From Streptomyces sp. TLI_053 (GTDB taxonomy: Bacteria > Actinomycetota > Actinomycetes > Streptomycetales > Streptomycetaceae), in NCBI RefSeq assembly GCF_900105395.1, contig NZ_LT629775.1:8087501-8151500 (forward strand): a DNA stretch of 64,000 nt, written 5' to 3'. Below, piece after piece: positions 48,305-56,452 of the stretch. Both the position numbers and the translations under genes were made by a program. How positions within the stretch are numbered: the stretch's first letter is position 1; every line of letters begins with the position of its first letter. The notes under the pieces are model-generated. The model saw only the letters and a list, made by a program, of their open reading frames with translations, was not told where the DNA came from and made no database searches.

Positions 48305-50725
48305 TCACTCCGGCAGCGGCGGGTCGAGCGGCGGGTCGGTCAGCGATTCGAGCAGGGCCCGGGCCTCCTCCGCCTCCGGGACGCCCAGGGCGGAGTGGAT
48401 CCCGACGGCCTGCTCTGCGTGCCTCCGCGCAGCCTCTGGTTCGCCCAGGCGCAGGTGCGCACGGGCCAGCCCGACGTGGATCCGGCCCAGGTTGTAGCGC
48501 TCCCCGGTGTGCGGCAGGAACTCGAGCGCGGCCCGGTAGTGGCGCAGGGCACTCTCCGGGGCGTCCATGGCCAGCAGGGCGTCACCGAGCAGGGTGTGCG
48601 ACTCGGCCTGGCCGAAGGTGTCGTCGAGGCCGCGGTGCAGCTCCAGGGCCTCCTGGAACAGGTCGAGGGCCTCCGGGTGGCGGTTCAGCCTCTGCTGGTG
48701 CTCGCCGAACTGGTTGAGCGCGATCGCCTGACCGAGGCGGTTGCCGCCGCGCCGGTGGAACTCCAGCGCCTCCCGGTGGTGGTCCAGCGCCTCCCGCATC
48801 CGCCCGAGCCTGGTCAGCGTCGGACCCAGATTGGTCAGCGCGATCGACTCCACCGCCGGCTCGGGGAGTTCCCGGGCGAGCCGCAGCGCCTCCAGGTGGT
48901 GGTCGAGGGCCTCCTCCAGCCGCCCCGTCCGGGTGAGCGTGAGGCCGAGGTTGGCCAGGACGTGGGCCTCGCCGTTGCGGTTGCCGGTGCGCCGCTGGAG
49001 TTCCAGCGCCCGGTGGAGCAGGTCGAGTGCCTGCGGGAAGTCGCCCAGCTGGTACTGGACCAGCCCGAGGTGCCGCAGCGCGGCCGCCTCCCTGGCCGGA
49101 CTGCCGAGCTGCCGGGTGGCCCGGAGCGCGCCGAGCCCCAGCCCGAGGGCCTCCTGCGCGGGCAGATGGCGCTTGAGGTGGCGCCAGAGGATCGCCGGCA
49201 GGTCCGCGGCGTACTCCGGCAGGTCGGCCTCGGCGGCGTGGCGGGTGAGCGCCAGCAGATTGGCGTGCTCCCGGGTCAGCCACCGCGTCGCGTCCGCCGG
49301 GTCGGCGAACACCAGCGGCGTGCCGCCGCCGGCGCCGCCGGGGGCGGGCGGCCGCGGCCGGTGGTGCCGCTCCAGCGGGACGAGCACGTCCATCGCCGAG
49401 GCGGCGGTGTGCCGGTAGTGGTCGAACAGCCGGACCAGCGCGGCCCGCCGGACCGGCGTGGCCGCCTCGCGCGCGAGCAGCTCACCGGCGAAGGCGCGCA
49501 GCAGGTCGTGGAAGGTGTACCGGAACGCCGCGTGCTCGACCAGCAGGTGGTGGTTGTGCAGCGACTCCAGCAGCTCCTCCGTGTCGTCCAACGGCGCGTC
49601 GACGAGGGCGGCGAGGGCGTGCGGCGTGACGTCCTCCCCGGGATGCAGCGCCGCCAGCCGGAACGCGCCCCGCTGCGCCGGGGTGAGGGAGCGGTAGGAC
49701 TCGACGAAGGCCGCCGCGACGCTCTGGTCCTGGTTGGACAGCTCGGTCAGCAGCTTCTGCGGACGCCGGATCCGCTCCAGCAGCTCGACCGGCGTCCAGG
49801 CGGGATGGTGGGCCAGCCGGGCGGCGGCGATCCGCAGCGCGAGCGGCAGCCTGCCGCAGCGGGTGACGATCTCCTCCACGGTGGCGTCGTGGCCCGCGAC
49901 CCGGTCCGGTCCGGCGACCCGGGTGAACAGCTCCACGGCCTCGTCGTGGCCCAGCACGTCCAGCGGCACGCCGACCGCCCCGTCCAGTCCGGGCAGGCGC
50001 CGCCGGGACGTCACCAGGACCAGGCAGTGCGGGCCGCCGGGGATCAACGGGCGGACCTGCGCCGCGTCGACGGCGTTGTCCAGCACCAGCAGGTACCGCT
50101 GGTCCGCCGCCCGGCTGCGCCAGAGCCGGGCGCGCTCCTCGGTGTCCGGGGGCAGCGCGTTCTCATTGACACCGACCGCCCGGAGCAGGGCGGCCAGCGC
50201 CGCGCCCGGGTCGAGCGGCCGCTGGCCCGGGGTGGCGCCGCGCAGGTCCACGAAGAGCTGCCCGTCGGGGAACCGGTCGGCGAGGGCGTGTCCGACATGG
50301 ACGGCCAGGGCGGTCTTGCCGACCCCGGCCATGCCGTCGATGGCCGAGATCACCAGCGGACGCGCCCGCGGACCGCCCGGTCCGGCGGCCAGGGCAAGCA
50401 GTCGGTCCACCTCGCCGCGCCGTCCGGTGAAGTCCGGGACGGCGTAGGGCAGCAGCCGGGGCACCACGTGGTCGGCCGGTCGTTCCCCGGCGGGCTGCGG
50501 CTCCGACTCCCCGCGGGCCGCGCCGAGCAGCCGGTCGCGGTCGGCCGGCTCCAGCCCGAGGGCGGTGGCCAGCCGCGCCACCGACGACAGCCGGGGCCGT
50601 CGGCGTCCGGACTCCAGCACGCTGATCGCGTGGGTCGAGAGGCCCGACCGTTCCGCGAGGTCCTCCTGCGTCCACCCGGTCGAATACCGGTACTGCCGAA
50701 GCAGTGTTCCGAAGTCCCCCAGCAC
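48305..50725 (-). CDS. XRE-HTH / NB-ARC / TPR transcriptional regulator
   Basis: An 806-residue regulator. Residues 8-62 form an XRE-type helix-turn-helix (LLRQYRYSTGWTQEDLAERSGLSTHAISVLESGRRRPRLSSV without its acidic SARP-type activation fold). Residues 90-370 form an NB-ARC ATPase with DGMAGVGKTALAV as Walker A and RYLLVLDNAVDAAQ as Walker B. Residues 480-790 hold about seven TPR units such as ALDHHLEALRLAREL. This large STAND-type architecture is common among orphan Streptomyces regulators, often beside natural-product clusters. The GTG at 50725 has GGAGG five bases upstream; the frame is open 39 codons further but without such a site. It is the probable cluster-situated regulator. Confidence 0.88.
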   Translation of the reverse strand: MLGDFGTLLRQYRYSTGWTQEDLAERSGLSTHAISVLESGRRRPRLSSVARLATALGLEPADRDRLLGAARGESEPQPAGERPADHVVPRLLPYAVPDFTGRRGEVDRLLALAAGPGGPRARPLVISAIDGMAGVGKTALAVHVGHALADRFPDGQLFVDLRGATPGQRPLDPGAALAALLRAVGVNENALPPDTEERARLWRSRAADQRYLLVLDNAVDAAQVRPLIPGGPHCLVLVTSRRRLPGLDGAVGVPLDVLGHDEAVELFTRVAGPDRVAGHDATVEEIVTRCGRLPLALRIAAARLAHHPAWTPVELLERIRRPQKLLTELSNQDQSVAAAFVESYRSLTPAQRGAFRLAALHPGEDVTPHALAALVDAPLDDTEELLESLHNHHLLVEHAAFRYTFHDLLRAFAGELLAREAATPVRRAALVRLFDHYRHTAASAMDVLVPLERHHRPRPPAPGGAGGGTPLVFADPADATRWLTREHANLLALTRHAAEADLPEYAADLPAILWRHLKRHLPAQEALGLGLGALRATRQLGSPAREAAALRHLGLVQYQLGDFPQALDLLHRALELQRRTGNRNGEAHVLANLGLTLTRTGRLEEALDHHLEALRLARELPEPAVESIALTNLGPTLTRLGRMREALDHHREALEFHRRGGNRLGQAIALNQFGEHQQRLNRHPEALDLFQEALELHRGLDDTFGQAESHTLLGDALLAMDAPESALRHYRAALEFLPHTGERYNLGRIHVGLARAHLRLGEPEAARRHAEQAVGIHSALGVPEAEEARALLESLTDPPLDPPLPE

Positions 50726-51078
50726 GATCGCCTCCGGTGAGTGGTCGTCCGGGGGAGCGGCGACGGCAGGGCGCGACCCGGCCCCCGGAGACACGTCCCC
50801 CGTCGTGACTCCCGGCCCATGACCCTGACGGGCCCCTGACAACGGATCATCATAGAACGCCGAACGGACTCGGTGGGGCGGGCGGCCGGTGTTGGCCGGG
50901 ACAGGTTCCCGGGCCGGTTCCCGGGCGGGTTCCCGGGCGGGTTCCCGGGGCGGGGCAACCGGGGGCCCGGCGTACAGGGCGGCCCCGGCGCGCCGGACGG
51001 TCCCGGCGTACAGGACGGCCCCGGCCCGGCGGGGAGATCACCCGCCGGGCCGGGGCTGCCCCGGGGCGCCCCGCGGAG
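50726..51078. other. Intergenic region with 12-bp tandem repeats and a terminator
   Basis: No gene seen. At about 50906-50950 a 12-base unit GGTTCCCGGGCG repeats about four times. At 51019-51055 a perfect 15-base stem (arms CCCCGGCCCGGCGGG and its complement, 7-base loop) should terminate the leftward acetyltransferase transcript. The regulator promoter should lie at the left end. Confidence 0.6.
51019..51055 (-). terminator. Terminator of the DUF6271/GNAT operon
   Basis: CCCCGGCCCGGCGGG (51019-51033) pairs exactly with 51041-51055 around a 7-base loop, 24 bases beyond the acetyltransferase stop. Confidence 0.8.
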
Positions 51079-51576
51079 TCAGTGCACCGGCATCGACATG
51101 TAGACCGCGCGCCGCCCGTAGGACGCGGGCACGGCCACCTCCCGGTGCGAGCGGCAGCCGATGATCCGCAGCAGGATGTCCGCCCCGCGCACCGCGACCA
51201 TCGAGATCTGCTCGAAGCCCAACTCCTCGGCCCGCGACCGGAAGTGTCGCATGAACCCCAGCGCGACCTCCCGGCCGCGCAGGTCCTCGGCGATCACCAG
51301 GTCGTGCACGTGCAGATTGTCCGACTCGAACGCGGTGTCCTCCGCCCGGGCGAGGTCCGGACAGCGCAGCGGCGGGTACGGCAGGCTCAGCAGGTAGCCG
51401 CGGACCGTGCCGCTCTGCTCCAGCACGAAGCAGGTCTCCGGCGAGGCGACGGCGCGGGACTGCAGCGCCTCCCGGCCCTCCGACAGGCCGTCGGCCGCGT
51501 AGGCGTCGTGCTCCAGCGCGACCACGGCGTCCCAGTCCGCGTCGGCGAGCTGCCGGATCAGGAAGTCCTCGCTCAC
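51079..51576 (-). CDS. GNAT-family N-acetyltransferase
   Basis: A 165-residue GNAT domain. LIRQLADADWDAVVALEHDAYAADGLSEG is the first strand and helix, and DNLHVHDLVIAEDLRGREVALGFMRHFRSRAEELG is the acetyl-CoA loop, with RGREVA where QxxGxG/A is usual. The acceptor is unknown. The GTG start overlaps the stop of the DUF6271 gene (GTGA), so the two act together. One possibility is acetylation of an amino-containing product made or modified by the DUF6271 protein. Confidence 0.8.
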   Translation of the reverse strand: MSEDFLIRQLADADWDAVVALEHDAYAADGLSEGREALQSRAVASPETCFVLEQSGTVRGYLLSLPYPPLRCPDLARAEDTAFESDNLHVHDLVIAEDLRGREVALGFMRHFRSRAEELGFEQISMVAVRGADILLRIIGCRSHREVAVPASYGRRAVYMSMPVH

Positions 51577-52901
51577 CCGGCGGCCCCGTCCAGGCCCGGG
51601 CGCAGGCCCTCGGCACGGGCAGCGGCCACCATCCCGGCCCAGGACTCCACCAGCACCGCCCAGCGCTCGGCGTCCTCCTGCGCCTCGTCCATCAGCTGCT
51701 GCCGCTTCCCGGCCACCACGTCCGCGAGTTCGGTGTACTTGCCGCCGAGCTTGCGGTAGGAGCGGTCCAGGACGTCCAGGCAGTGCTCGTTCCCGGCCCG
51801 GTCCCAGTCGACGCTGCCCCGCACCAGGTCGAGGATCGGCTCGACCCTCAGCCCGTACCGCTCGTCCAGCAGCCCGCGGCCGTGGTCGATCATGCCGCCG
51901 TAGACCGGGTACAGGTACAGCATCGAGAGCAAGAACTTGACGAACCGCATCTGGTACGAGACGAAGCCGGCGCCGGTGCGGCGCTCGGGCGTGTAGTAGT
52001 TGACGATGTGGCGGTTGTGGACCACGCCGGGCGACTTGGAGTGCACCAGCGCGTGCAGCAGGGCGTAGTCGCAGCCGATGGTCTCGATCGAGGGCAGCAG
52101 CGGCAGCACCTCGTAGGCCCGGTGGTCCAGGGCGATGTTGCACATGTAGACGTTCCAGATGTCGGGCACGCCCAGGACGGACTCGTCCCCGTCGAACGGC
52201 TCGGCGCCGACGCCCTTGAAGGAGAGGTCCACCATCGCGTCCCGGTCCTCGTCCGACCACACCGGCGGGGTCCACAGGCGCACCAGGTCGCGGTAGACGG
52301 CCGGGTCGAGTTCGAGGATCTCGCCGATGTCCACGTTGAGTTCGCCGAGGAAGGAGCCGCTGACCAGCATCACCGGCAGGTCGGCGTCGGCCGGGTCGAG
52401 CTCGGAGCGGGTCACGACGGCCGCCGCCTCGCCGGCCGGCCGGCCGATCGAGAGCAGCTCGTGGTGGATCGGGAAGACCTTCTCGCCGTCGACGACCTGG
52501 AAGTCCGCGTCGTCGTTGCGCAGGTGCGTCGAGGTGCAGCCCAGCGCGGCCGCGGCGAGGAAGAGCCGGTTGACGCAGGAGCCGTACGCGACGGCCGGCG
52601 GGAGCATCAGGTCGAGCAGCAGCTCGGGGTCGGCGGTGCCACCGGAGCGCTCGGCCACCGCGCGGAAGAACTCCCGCTGCTCCGTGTTGCCCAGGTGGTG
52701 GACGAACACGCCGGGGGTGGGGGCCAGTGCGGCGACGGCGTCCGCGTTCTTCGCGAACTCGGCGTCGTCGGTGGTGTCGAGGACGAGGAGGTGCACCTCG
52801 ACCCCGAAGGTCGCGACGGCGTAGGCCGCCTCCTCGGCGAGGTCCACGATGGTACCGGGGCAGGAACGCATGGTGGGCAGGGCGAGGCAGACTCGTTGCA
52901 T
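51573..52901 (-). CDS. DUF6271-like protein, possible GT-A glycosyltransferase
   Basis: A 442-residue protein. The N-terminal MQRVCLALPTMRSCPGTIVDLAEEAAYAVATFGVEVHLLVLDTTDD resembles the nucleotide-sugar half of GT-A folds. GCTSTHLRNDDADFQVVDG holds a DDAD acidic motif where a metal-binding DxD would sit. The rest is largely helical, with no membrane segment. I associate the sequence with the actinobacterial DUF6271 group from memory, and a transferase role is inferred. It forms an operon with the acetyltransferase. A DasR-like site lies 180 bases upstream, which could link it to amino-sugar supply. Confidence 0.6.
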   Translation of the reverse strand: MQRVCLALPTMRSCPGTIVDLAEEAAYAVATFGVEVHLLVLDTTDDAEFAKNADAVAALAPTPGVFVHHLGNTEQREFFRAVAERSGGTADPELLLDLMLPPAVAYGSCVNRLFLAAAALGCTSTHLRNDDADFQVVDGEKVFPIHHELLSIGRPAGEAAAVVTRSELDPADADLPVMLVSGSFLGELNVDIGEILELDPAVYRDLVRLWTPPVWSDEDRDAMVDLSFKGVGAEPFDGDESVLGVPDIWNVYMCNIALDHRAYEVLPLLPSIETIGCDYALLHALVHSKSPGVVHNRHIVNYYTPERRTGAGFVSYQMRFVKFLLSMLYLYPVYGGMIDHGRGLLDERYGLRVEPILDLVRGSVDWDRAGNEHCLDVLDRSYRKLGGKYTELADVVAGKRQQLMDEAQEDAERWAVLVESWAGMVAAARAEGLRPGLDGAAG

Positions 52902-53329
52902 CTGTGGAACTCTCCGTCTGATCGTCAGATTCGGTGCGGCGGCGGTCGGTTGGGTCGCGGGGCGGCGCGCGGTCGGCGTACGGTGCCGCCACCGCGGCGT
53001 CCCGGCGTCCCGGGCGGACCTCCACGCCGGCGTCCCCCGCCGCGCATGCGGCCTCCCTGCCGGCGGCCTCGCTCCACCAAGGTGGACTAGACCAACTTCA
53101 GTGTCAACGGAGTGCTTTCGGCGAGCGGGCGGCGACACCCGGACACTGCCCGATGGGGCACGCTCCGATGCCCTCGCACGGACCTCGGCGGCATGGCGGA
53201 CGCCACCGCTCCTGGCTGATGCCCGACAATCGACCGACGGTGAAAGGGCCCTCCATGAGCGGCCGGACGGGCAGCACGATTCCCGCCGGCGCGCTCTGCC
53301 GTCCGGCCCCGACCGCCCGGATCAGCCCG
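52902..53329. other. Intergenic region upstream of the DUF6271 operon
   Basis: 428 bases with no convincing gene. It contains the promoter of the leftward DUF6271 operon near 53079-53107. The stretch 53110-53329 shows no gene or strong structure beyond short GC-rich dyads. Confidence 0.5.
53079..53098 (-). promoter_or_regulatory. DasR (dre)-like operator overlapping a TTGACA box
   Basis: On the minus strand the site reads TTGGTCTAGTCCACC within a near-palindrome, close to the DasR consensus core TGGTCTAGACCA seen before chitinase and amino-sugar genes of Streptomyces. TTGACA, a consensus -35 element, lies four bases upstream of it (53102-53107), so binding would block transcription of the DUF6271/GNAT operon. 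Confidence 0.5.
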
Positions 53330-54193
53330 TCACGACCCGGCACCGACCGGGTGGACGGCGATCTCCGCGAGGGCCTTGTCGTCGTGCGGCTTGTTGCGGG
53401 GCCACGTCCGGCCGTCCGGGTCCCGCTCCTCGGCCCGGTGGACGCCGTCGACCACGGCCTGCGGGTGGTCCGCCCGGCAGGCGGCGGCCAGCTCCTCCCA
53501 GGAGTGCAGGCGGTAGTCGTCCACCGCGGCCGAGACGCCGTCGGTGGCGGCGAGGACCTGGGCGACCTCGTCGAGCGGCCAGGAGGCGGTGAGCGCCCGA
53601 CGGCCGGCCTCCGGCACCGCCTCGGCCACCCAGTAGCCGCCCGGCCGGTTGATCCAGCCCATCTGCGCGTCCCGGAGCTCGCGCAGCAGCTCCCGGTGCC
53701 GCTCGTCGAAACCGCTGCCACCGGCCAGGCGGCGGCGGTACTCGGCGGCCTGCGGACGGGACTCGACCAGCGTCGCGAGCCGCGGATCGGTGAACACCCG
53801 GGCCGTTCCGTCACGGCCGACCACCGCGACCGGGCTGTCGCCGAGGACCGCGGCCTCGACGACCCGGCCGCGCAGGCGCACGATCGACACCGTCGCCGCC
53901 GGCGAGGCGCCCGGCACCAGCCCGTACGCGTGGGTGACCGCCGCGAGGGCGTCGTGCAGGACCTCGGTCAGCTCCGCCCGCGGGGCCGCCGTGAGGCCGT
54001 CGACCAGCAGCGCGCCGAGGGTGTCCGCGTACCAGCCGCCGCGCGGCCGCTCGTCGGAGAGCGTGGAGACCCCGTCCAGGACCACCACGGCGTCACCGGC
54101 GGGCGTGACGAACACGCGGTCCTCGCTCGGGCGGCTGTCCTGGCCGGCGCGCTCGCCCGTGCGGACGGAGAACACGAAGGGGGTGCTGGGCAC
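53330..54193 (-). CDS. PP2C-like serine/threonine phosphatase
   Basis: A 287-residue PP2C-fold protein. It has GQDSRPSEDRVFVTPAGDAVVVLDGVSTL, the first metal-binding Asp motif with DGVS in place of DGMGG, VRLRGRVVEAAVLGDSPVAVV and LAATDGVSAAVDDY, plus a C-terminal KPHDDKALAEI that matches the late DD(x)A motif. All metal-binding Asp positions appear present. It probably removes phosphate from Ser/Thr of an unknown target in the cytoplasm. The GTG start has AAGGA nine bases upstream; it is monocistronic with no kinase nearby. Confidence 0.75.
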   Translation of the reverse strand: MPSTPFVFSVRTGERAGQDSRPSEDRVFVTPAGDAVVVLDGVSTLSDERPRGGWYADTLGALLVDGLTAAPRAELTEVLHDALAAVTHAYGLVPGASPAATVSIVRLRGRVVEAAVLGDSPVAVVGRDGTARVFTDPRLATLVESRPQAAEYRRRLAGGSGFDERHRELLRELRDAQMGWINRPGGYWVAEAVPEAGRRALTASWPLDEVAQVLAATDGVSAAVDDYRLHSWEELAAACRADHPQAVVDGVHRAEERDPDGRTWPRNKPHDDKALAEIAVHPVGAGS

Positions 54194-54261
54194 GGAGCCG
54201 GTCCTTGTCGGTAGGAGGGGGGTGTCCGTCGAGAATAGACGCCCTGCTCCGGGGAACCGCC

Positions 54262-54310
54262 CTGCGCACCCTCATGCACCCTCATGCACCCTCACGCGCC
54301 CTCACGCACC
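54262..54310. repeat. Short CCCTCATGCA tandem repeat
   Basis: About four diverging units of GCACCCTCATG / GCCCTCACGC type occupy the end of the 108-base gap between the TIGR03943 and phosphatase genes. The repeat runs into the stop region of the TIGR03943 gene. Confidence 0.6.
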
Positions 54311-55156
54311 GTCGCTCTCGGGCGGCGCGTCGCGGTAGGGGTTCCGCGGCTTGGGCACGGCCCTGACCTCCAGGACGTCGAGCACGGGCGCCGCCGTGGC
54401 CGGCGCGCCGGGGACCGGCCGCCACACCCCGGTCACCTCGACCCAGGTGTCGGTGGCCGGCGCGGGCTCCGTGCCCTGGACCTGCACGCGCAGCCGGCGG
54501 GCGTCGGCGGCGCAGCAGCTGACGAGCAGCCGGTTGAGGTACCAGCCGCCGGGCGTGGCGCCCGGCGCGGAGGCGGGTGCGGCGAAGCCCAGGAGGCGGA
54601 CCTTGCGGCCCTCCAGGCTGCGGTTGGTGTCGTGGCTGCGGCCGACGAACTCGGTCATCGACATCGCGGTGGTCGGCTCGTCCGCCGTCAGCCCCGTGTA
54701 CGAGACCTGCTCGACGGTGGCCGCCGTGCCCTCGCGCTGGGCGGTGTACGCGCCGAGGGCGGGCGGCGCGAAGAACAGCAGGGCGAGGGCCGGGACGGCG
54801 AGCAGCCCGGCGACGCGGGGCGCGGCGCCGTGCTCGTGGCCGTGTCCGTGTCCGTGGTCCTGCCCGTTCTCGTGCTCGTGGTGGTCCTGACCCGAGGGGT
54901 CGGCGCGCCGGTGCCACTGCGCGCTGCCGTCCTCCGCGCGGCTGAAGGCGAGCACCGGCTCGCGCTGCGGCAGCAGCCGGCGCACGGCGTTGCCGACGCC
55001 CAGCAGGACCAGCAGGAGGCCGGAGACGATCAGCGGTACGTGCAGCCCCTCCTTGACGTACTGGAGGTAGAGGTCGCTGCCGAGGGTGATGCGCAGCAGG
55101 GCGCAGCCCAGCAGTGCGACCAGCAGCGACGGGGCGAGGGCTCGGACACGGCTCAC
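54302..55156 (-). CDS. TIGR03943-family membrane protein
   Basis: A 284-residue protein with two N-terminal helices (LLVALLGCALLRITLG and VPLIVSGLLLVLLGVGNAV), a His-rich stretch near residue 100 (HHEHENGQDHGHGHGHEHG) likely to bind metal, and a third helix. It ends with the soluble TIGR03943 (DUF1980) domain, VRLLGFAA..NRLLVSCCAADARRLRVQVQG and WVEVTGVW. Such proteins are nearly always paired with the permease encoded just upstream, and the pairs are known to respond to zinc. The GTG overlaps the permease stop (GTGA). Confidence 0.88.
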   Translation of the reverse strand: MSRVRALAPSLLVALLGCALLRITLGSDLYLQYVKEGLHVPLIVSGLLLVLLGVGNAVRRLLPQREPVLAFSRAEDGSAQWHRRADPSGQDHHEHENGQDHGHGHGHEHGAAPRVAGLLAVPALALLFFAPPALGAYTAQREGTAATVEQVSYTGLTADEPTTAMSMTEFVGRSHDTNRSLEGRKVRLLGFAAPASAPGATPGGWYLNRLLVSCCAADARRLRVQVQGTEPAPATDTWVEVTGVWRPVPGAPATAAPVLDVLEVRAVPKPRNPYRDAPPESDGA

Positions 55157-56193
55157 AGCAGGACTCCTCCGACGGCGATGCTGGCCAGGACGGCGATCAG
55201 GAAGGTGACGGCCGGGAAGCGCGCGGCGAAGGAGCGGCCGAAGGCTCCGGACTGCAGGGCGATCAGCTTGAGGTCGACCATCGGGCCGACCACCAGGAAC
55301 GCGAGCCGGGCGGTCGGGGAGAAGCCGGTCAGCGACGCGGCGACGAAGGCGTCCGCCTCCGAGCAGACCGCCAGCAGCACCGCGAGCACGCCGAGCGCGA
55401 GCACCTGCAACCAAGGTGTGTCGACGAAGAGTTGGAGCACCGACGGCGGTACGAGGACATTGAACGTGGCGGCCGCCATGGCGCCGACCACCAGGAAGCC
55501 GCCGGCGTGCAGGAAGTCGTGCTGCAGGCCGCGGCCGAACCGCTCCCAGGGCCCGGCGTCGTCGGCGAGACCGTCCGGGGCCTTCGGCAGGCGCAGCCAC
55601 TCCTCCTTGCCGAGCCGCAGCCAGAGCCAGCCCATCACCACCGAGGTGAGCAGCGAGGCGATCAGCCGGGCGAGCACCATCTCGGGCCTGCCGGGGAAGG
55701 CGACCGCGGTGGAGACCAGCACCACCGGATTGATCGCGGGTGCGGCGAGCAGGAAGGCCAGCGCCGCCGCCGGGGCGACCCCCCGCCGCATCAGACTGCC
55801 CGCGACCGGCACCGAGGCGCACTCGCAGCCCGGCAGCACCGCCCCCGCCGCCGCCGCGACCGGCACGGCCAGCGCCTGCCGGCGCGGCAGCAGCCGCCCG
55901 AACAGGTCGGACGGCACGAACGCACCGATCGCCGCCGACACCACGGTGCCCAGCAGCAGGAACGGCACACCCTGCACGACGATGGCCATCAGCACGGTGC
56001 GCCAGGTGGCCAGCGCGGGCGCGTGCGACCACCCGAAGAACCCGGTCCCGAGCAGCACCGCCGCCACCCCGGCGGCCACCACGAGCGCGACGCCCGGGCT
56101 GCGCCGTGCGCCCGGCCCCGACGGCACACCGGCCCCGGGCGGTCCGTCCGGGGATCTGGTGAGTACTGCGGCTGCGTGGGTCTGTTCGCCCAT
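55153..56193 (-). CDS. UPF0718-type permease (ArsP_1 / DUF318)
   Basis: A 346-residue permease with about eight helices. VLPGCECASVPVAGSLMRRGVAPAAALAFLLAAPAINPVVL carries the CxC motif and the APAxNP loop of this family, and AVCSEADAFVAASL carries the second conserved Cys. Family members move or bind metal(loid)s or small thiols; together with TIGR03943 partners they appear in zinc-starvation regulons. The ATG at 56193 has AAGGGGCGGG six bases upstream; an upstream GTG at 56232 lacks a site. A Zur-box-like dyad lies about 130 bases upstream. Confidence 0.85.
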   Translation of the reverse strand: MGEQTHAAAVLTRSPDGPPGAGVPSGPGARRSPGVALVVAAGVAAVLLGTGFFGWSHAPALATWRTVLMAIVVQGVPFLLLGTVVSAAIGAFVPSDLFGRLLPRRQALAVPVAAAAGAVLPGCECASVPVAGSLMRRGVAPAAALAFLLAAPAINPVVLVSTAVAFPGRPEMVLARLIASLLTSVVMGWLWLRLGKEEWLRLPKAPDGLADDAGPWERFGRGLQHDFLHAGGFLVVGAMAAATFNVLVPPSVLQLFVDTPWLQVLALGVLAVLLAVCSEADAFVAASLTGFSPTARLAFLVVGPMVDLKLIALQSGAFGRSFAARFPAVTFLIAVLASIAVGGVLL

Positions 56194-56452
56194 GGTCCCG
56201 CCCCTTGGCTGCTGCCCTCGGCAGAAGTTCACGTTGCCGCACCCGCGCCGGAGCAGGGTAGCGACGGCGAAGGACGGCGCCGACTCGGCTGTGGTGCGAG
56301 CGGCGGGGTTAGATTAGCGCTGATAATCATTGCCATCTAGAGCTATGGAAGCCCTGTTTTGAGGTGCGCAGGTCAGAATGGCGACAGAAGGCCTGGCAGT
56401 AGAGCCGCAGCCGGTCCGAGCGGGCCGGCCCACCGACGGGCGGCCTCCCGGA
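56194..56452. other. Intergenic region between permease promoter and CRISPR array
   Basis: No gene seen. The permease promoter and the Zur-box-like site lie at 56194-56340. 56341-56452 is the trailer side of the array and holds no recognisable repeat. Confidence 0.5.
56321..56335 (-). promoter_or_regulatory. Zur-box-like operator
   Basis: TGATAATCATTGCCA has the 7-1-7 dyad layout of actinobacterial Zur boxes (TGnnAATnATTnnCA), in a locally AT-rich patch upstream of the permease/TIGR03943 operon, a type of operon known to be repressed by Zur. The two half-sites match at five of seven positions. Confidence 0.6.
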
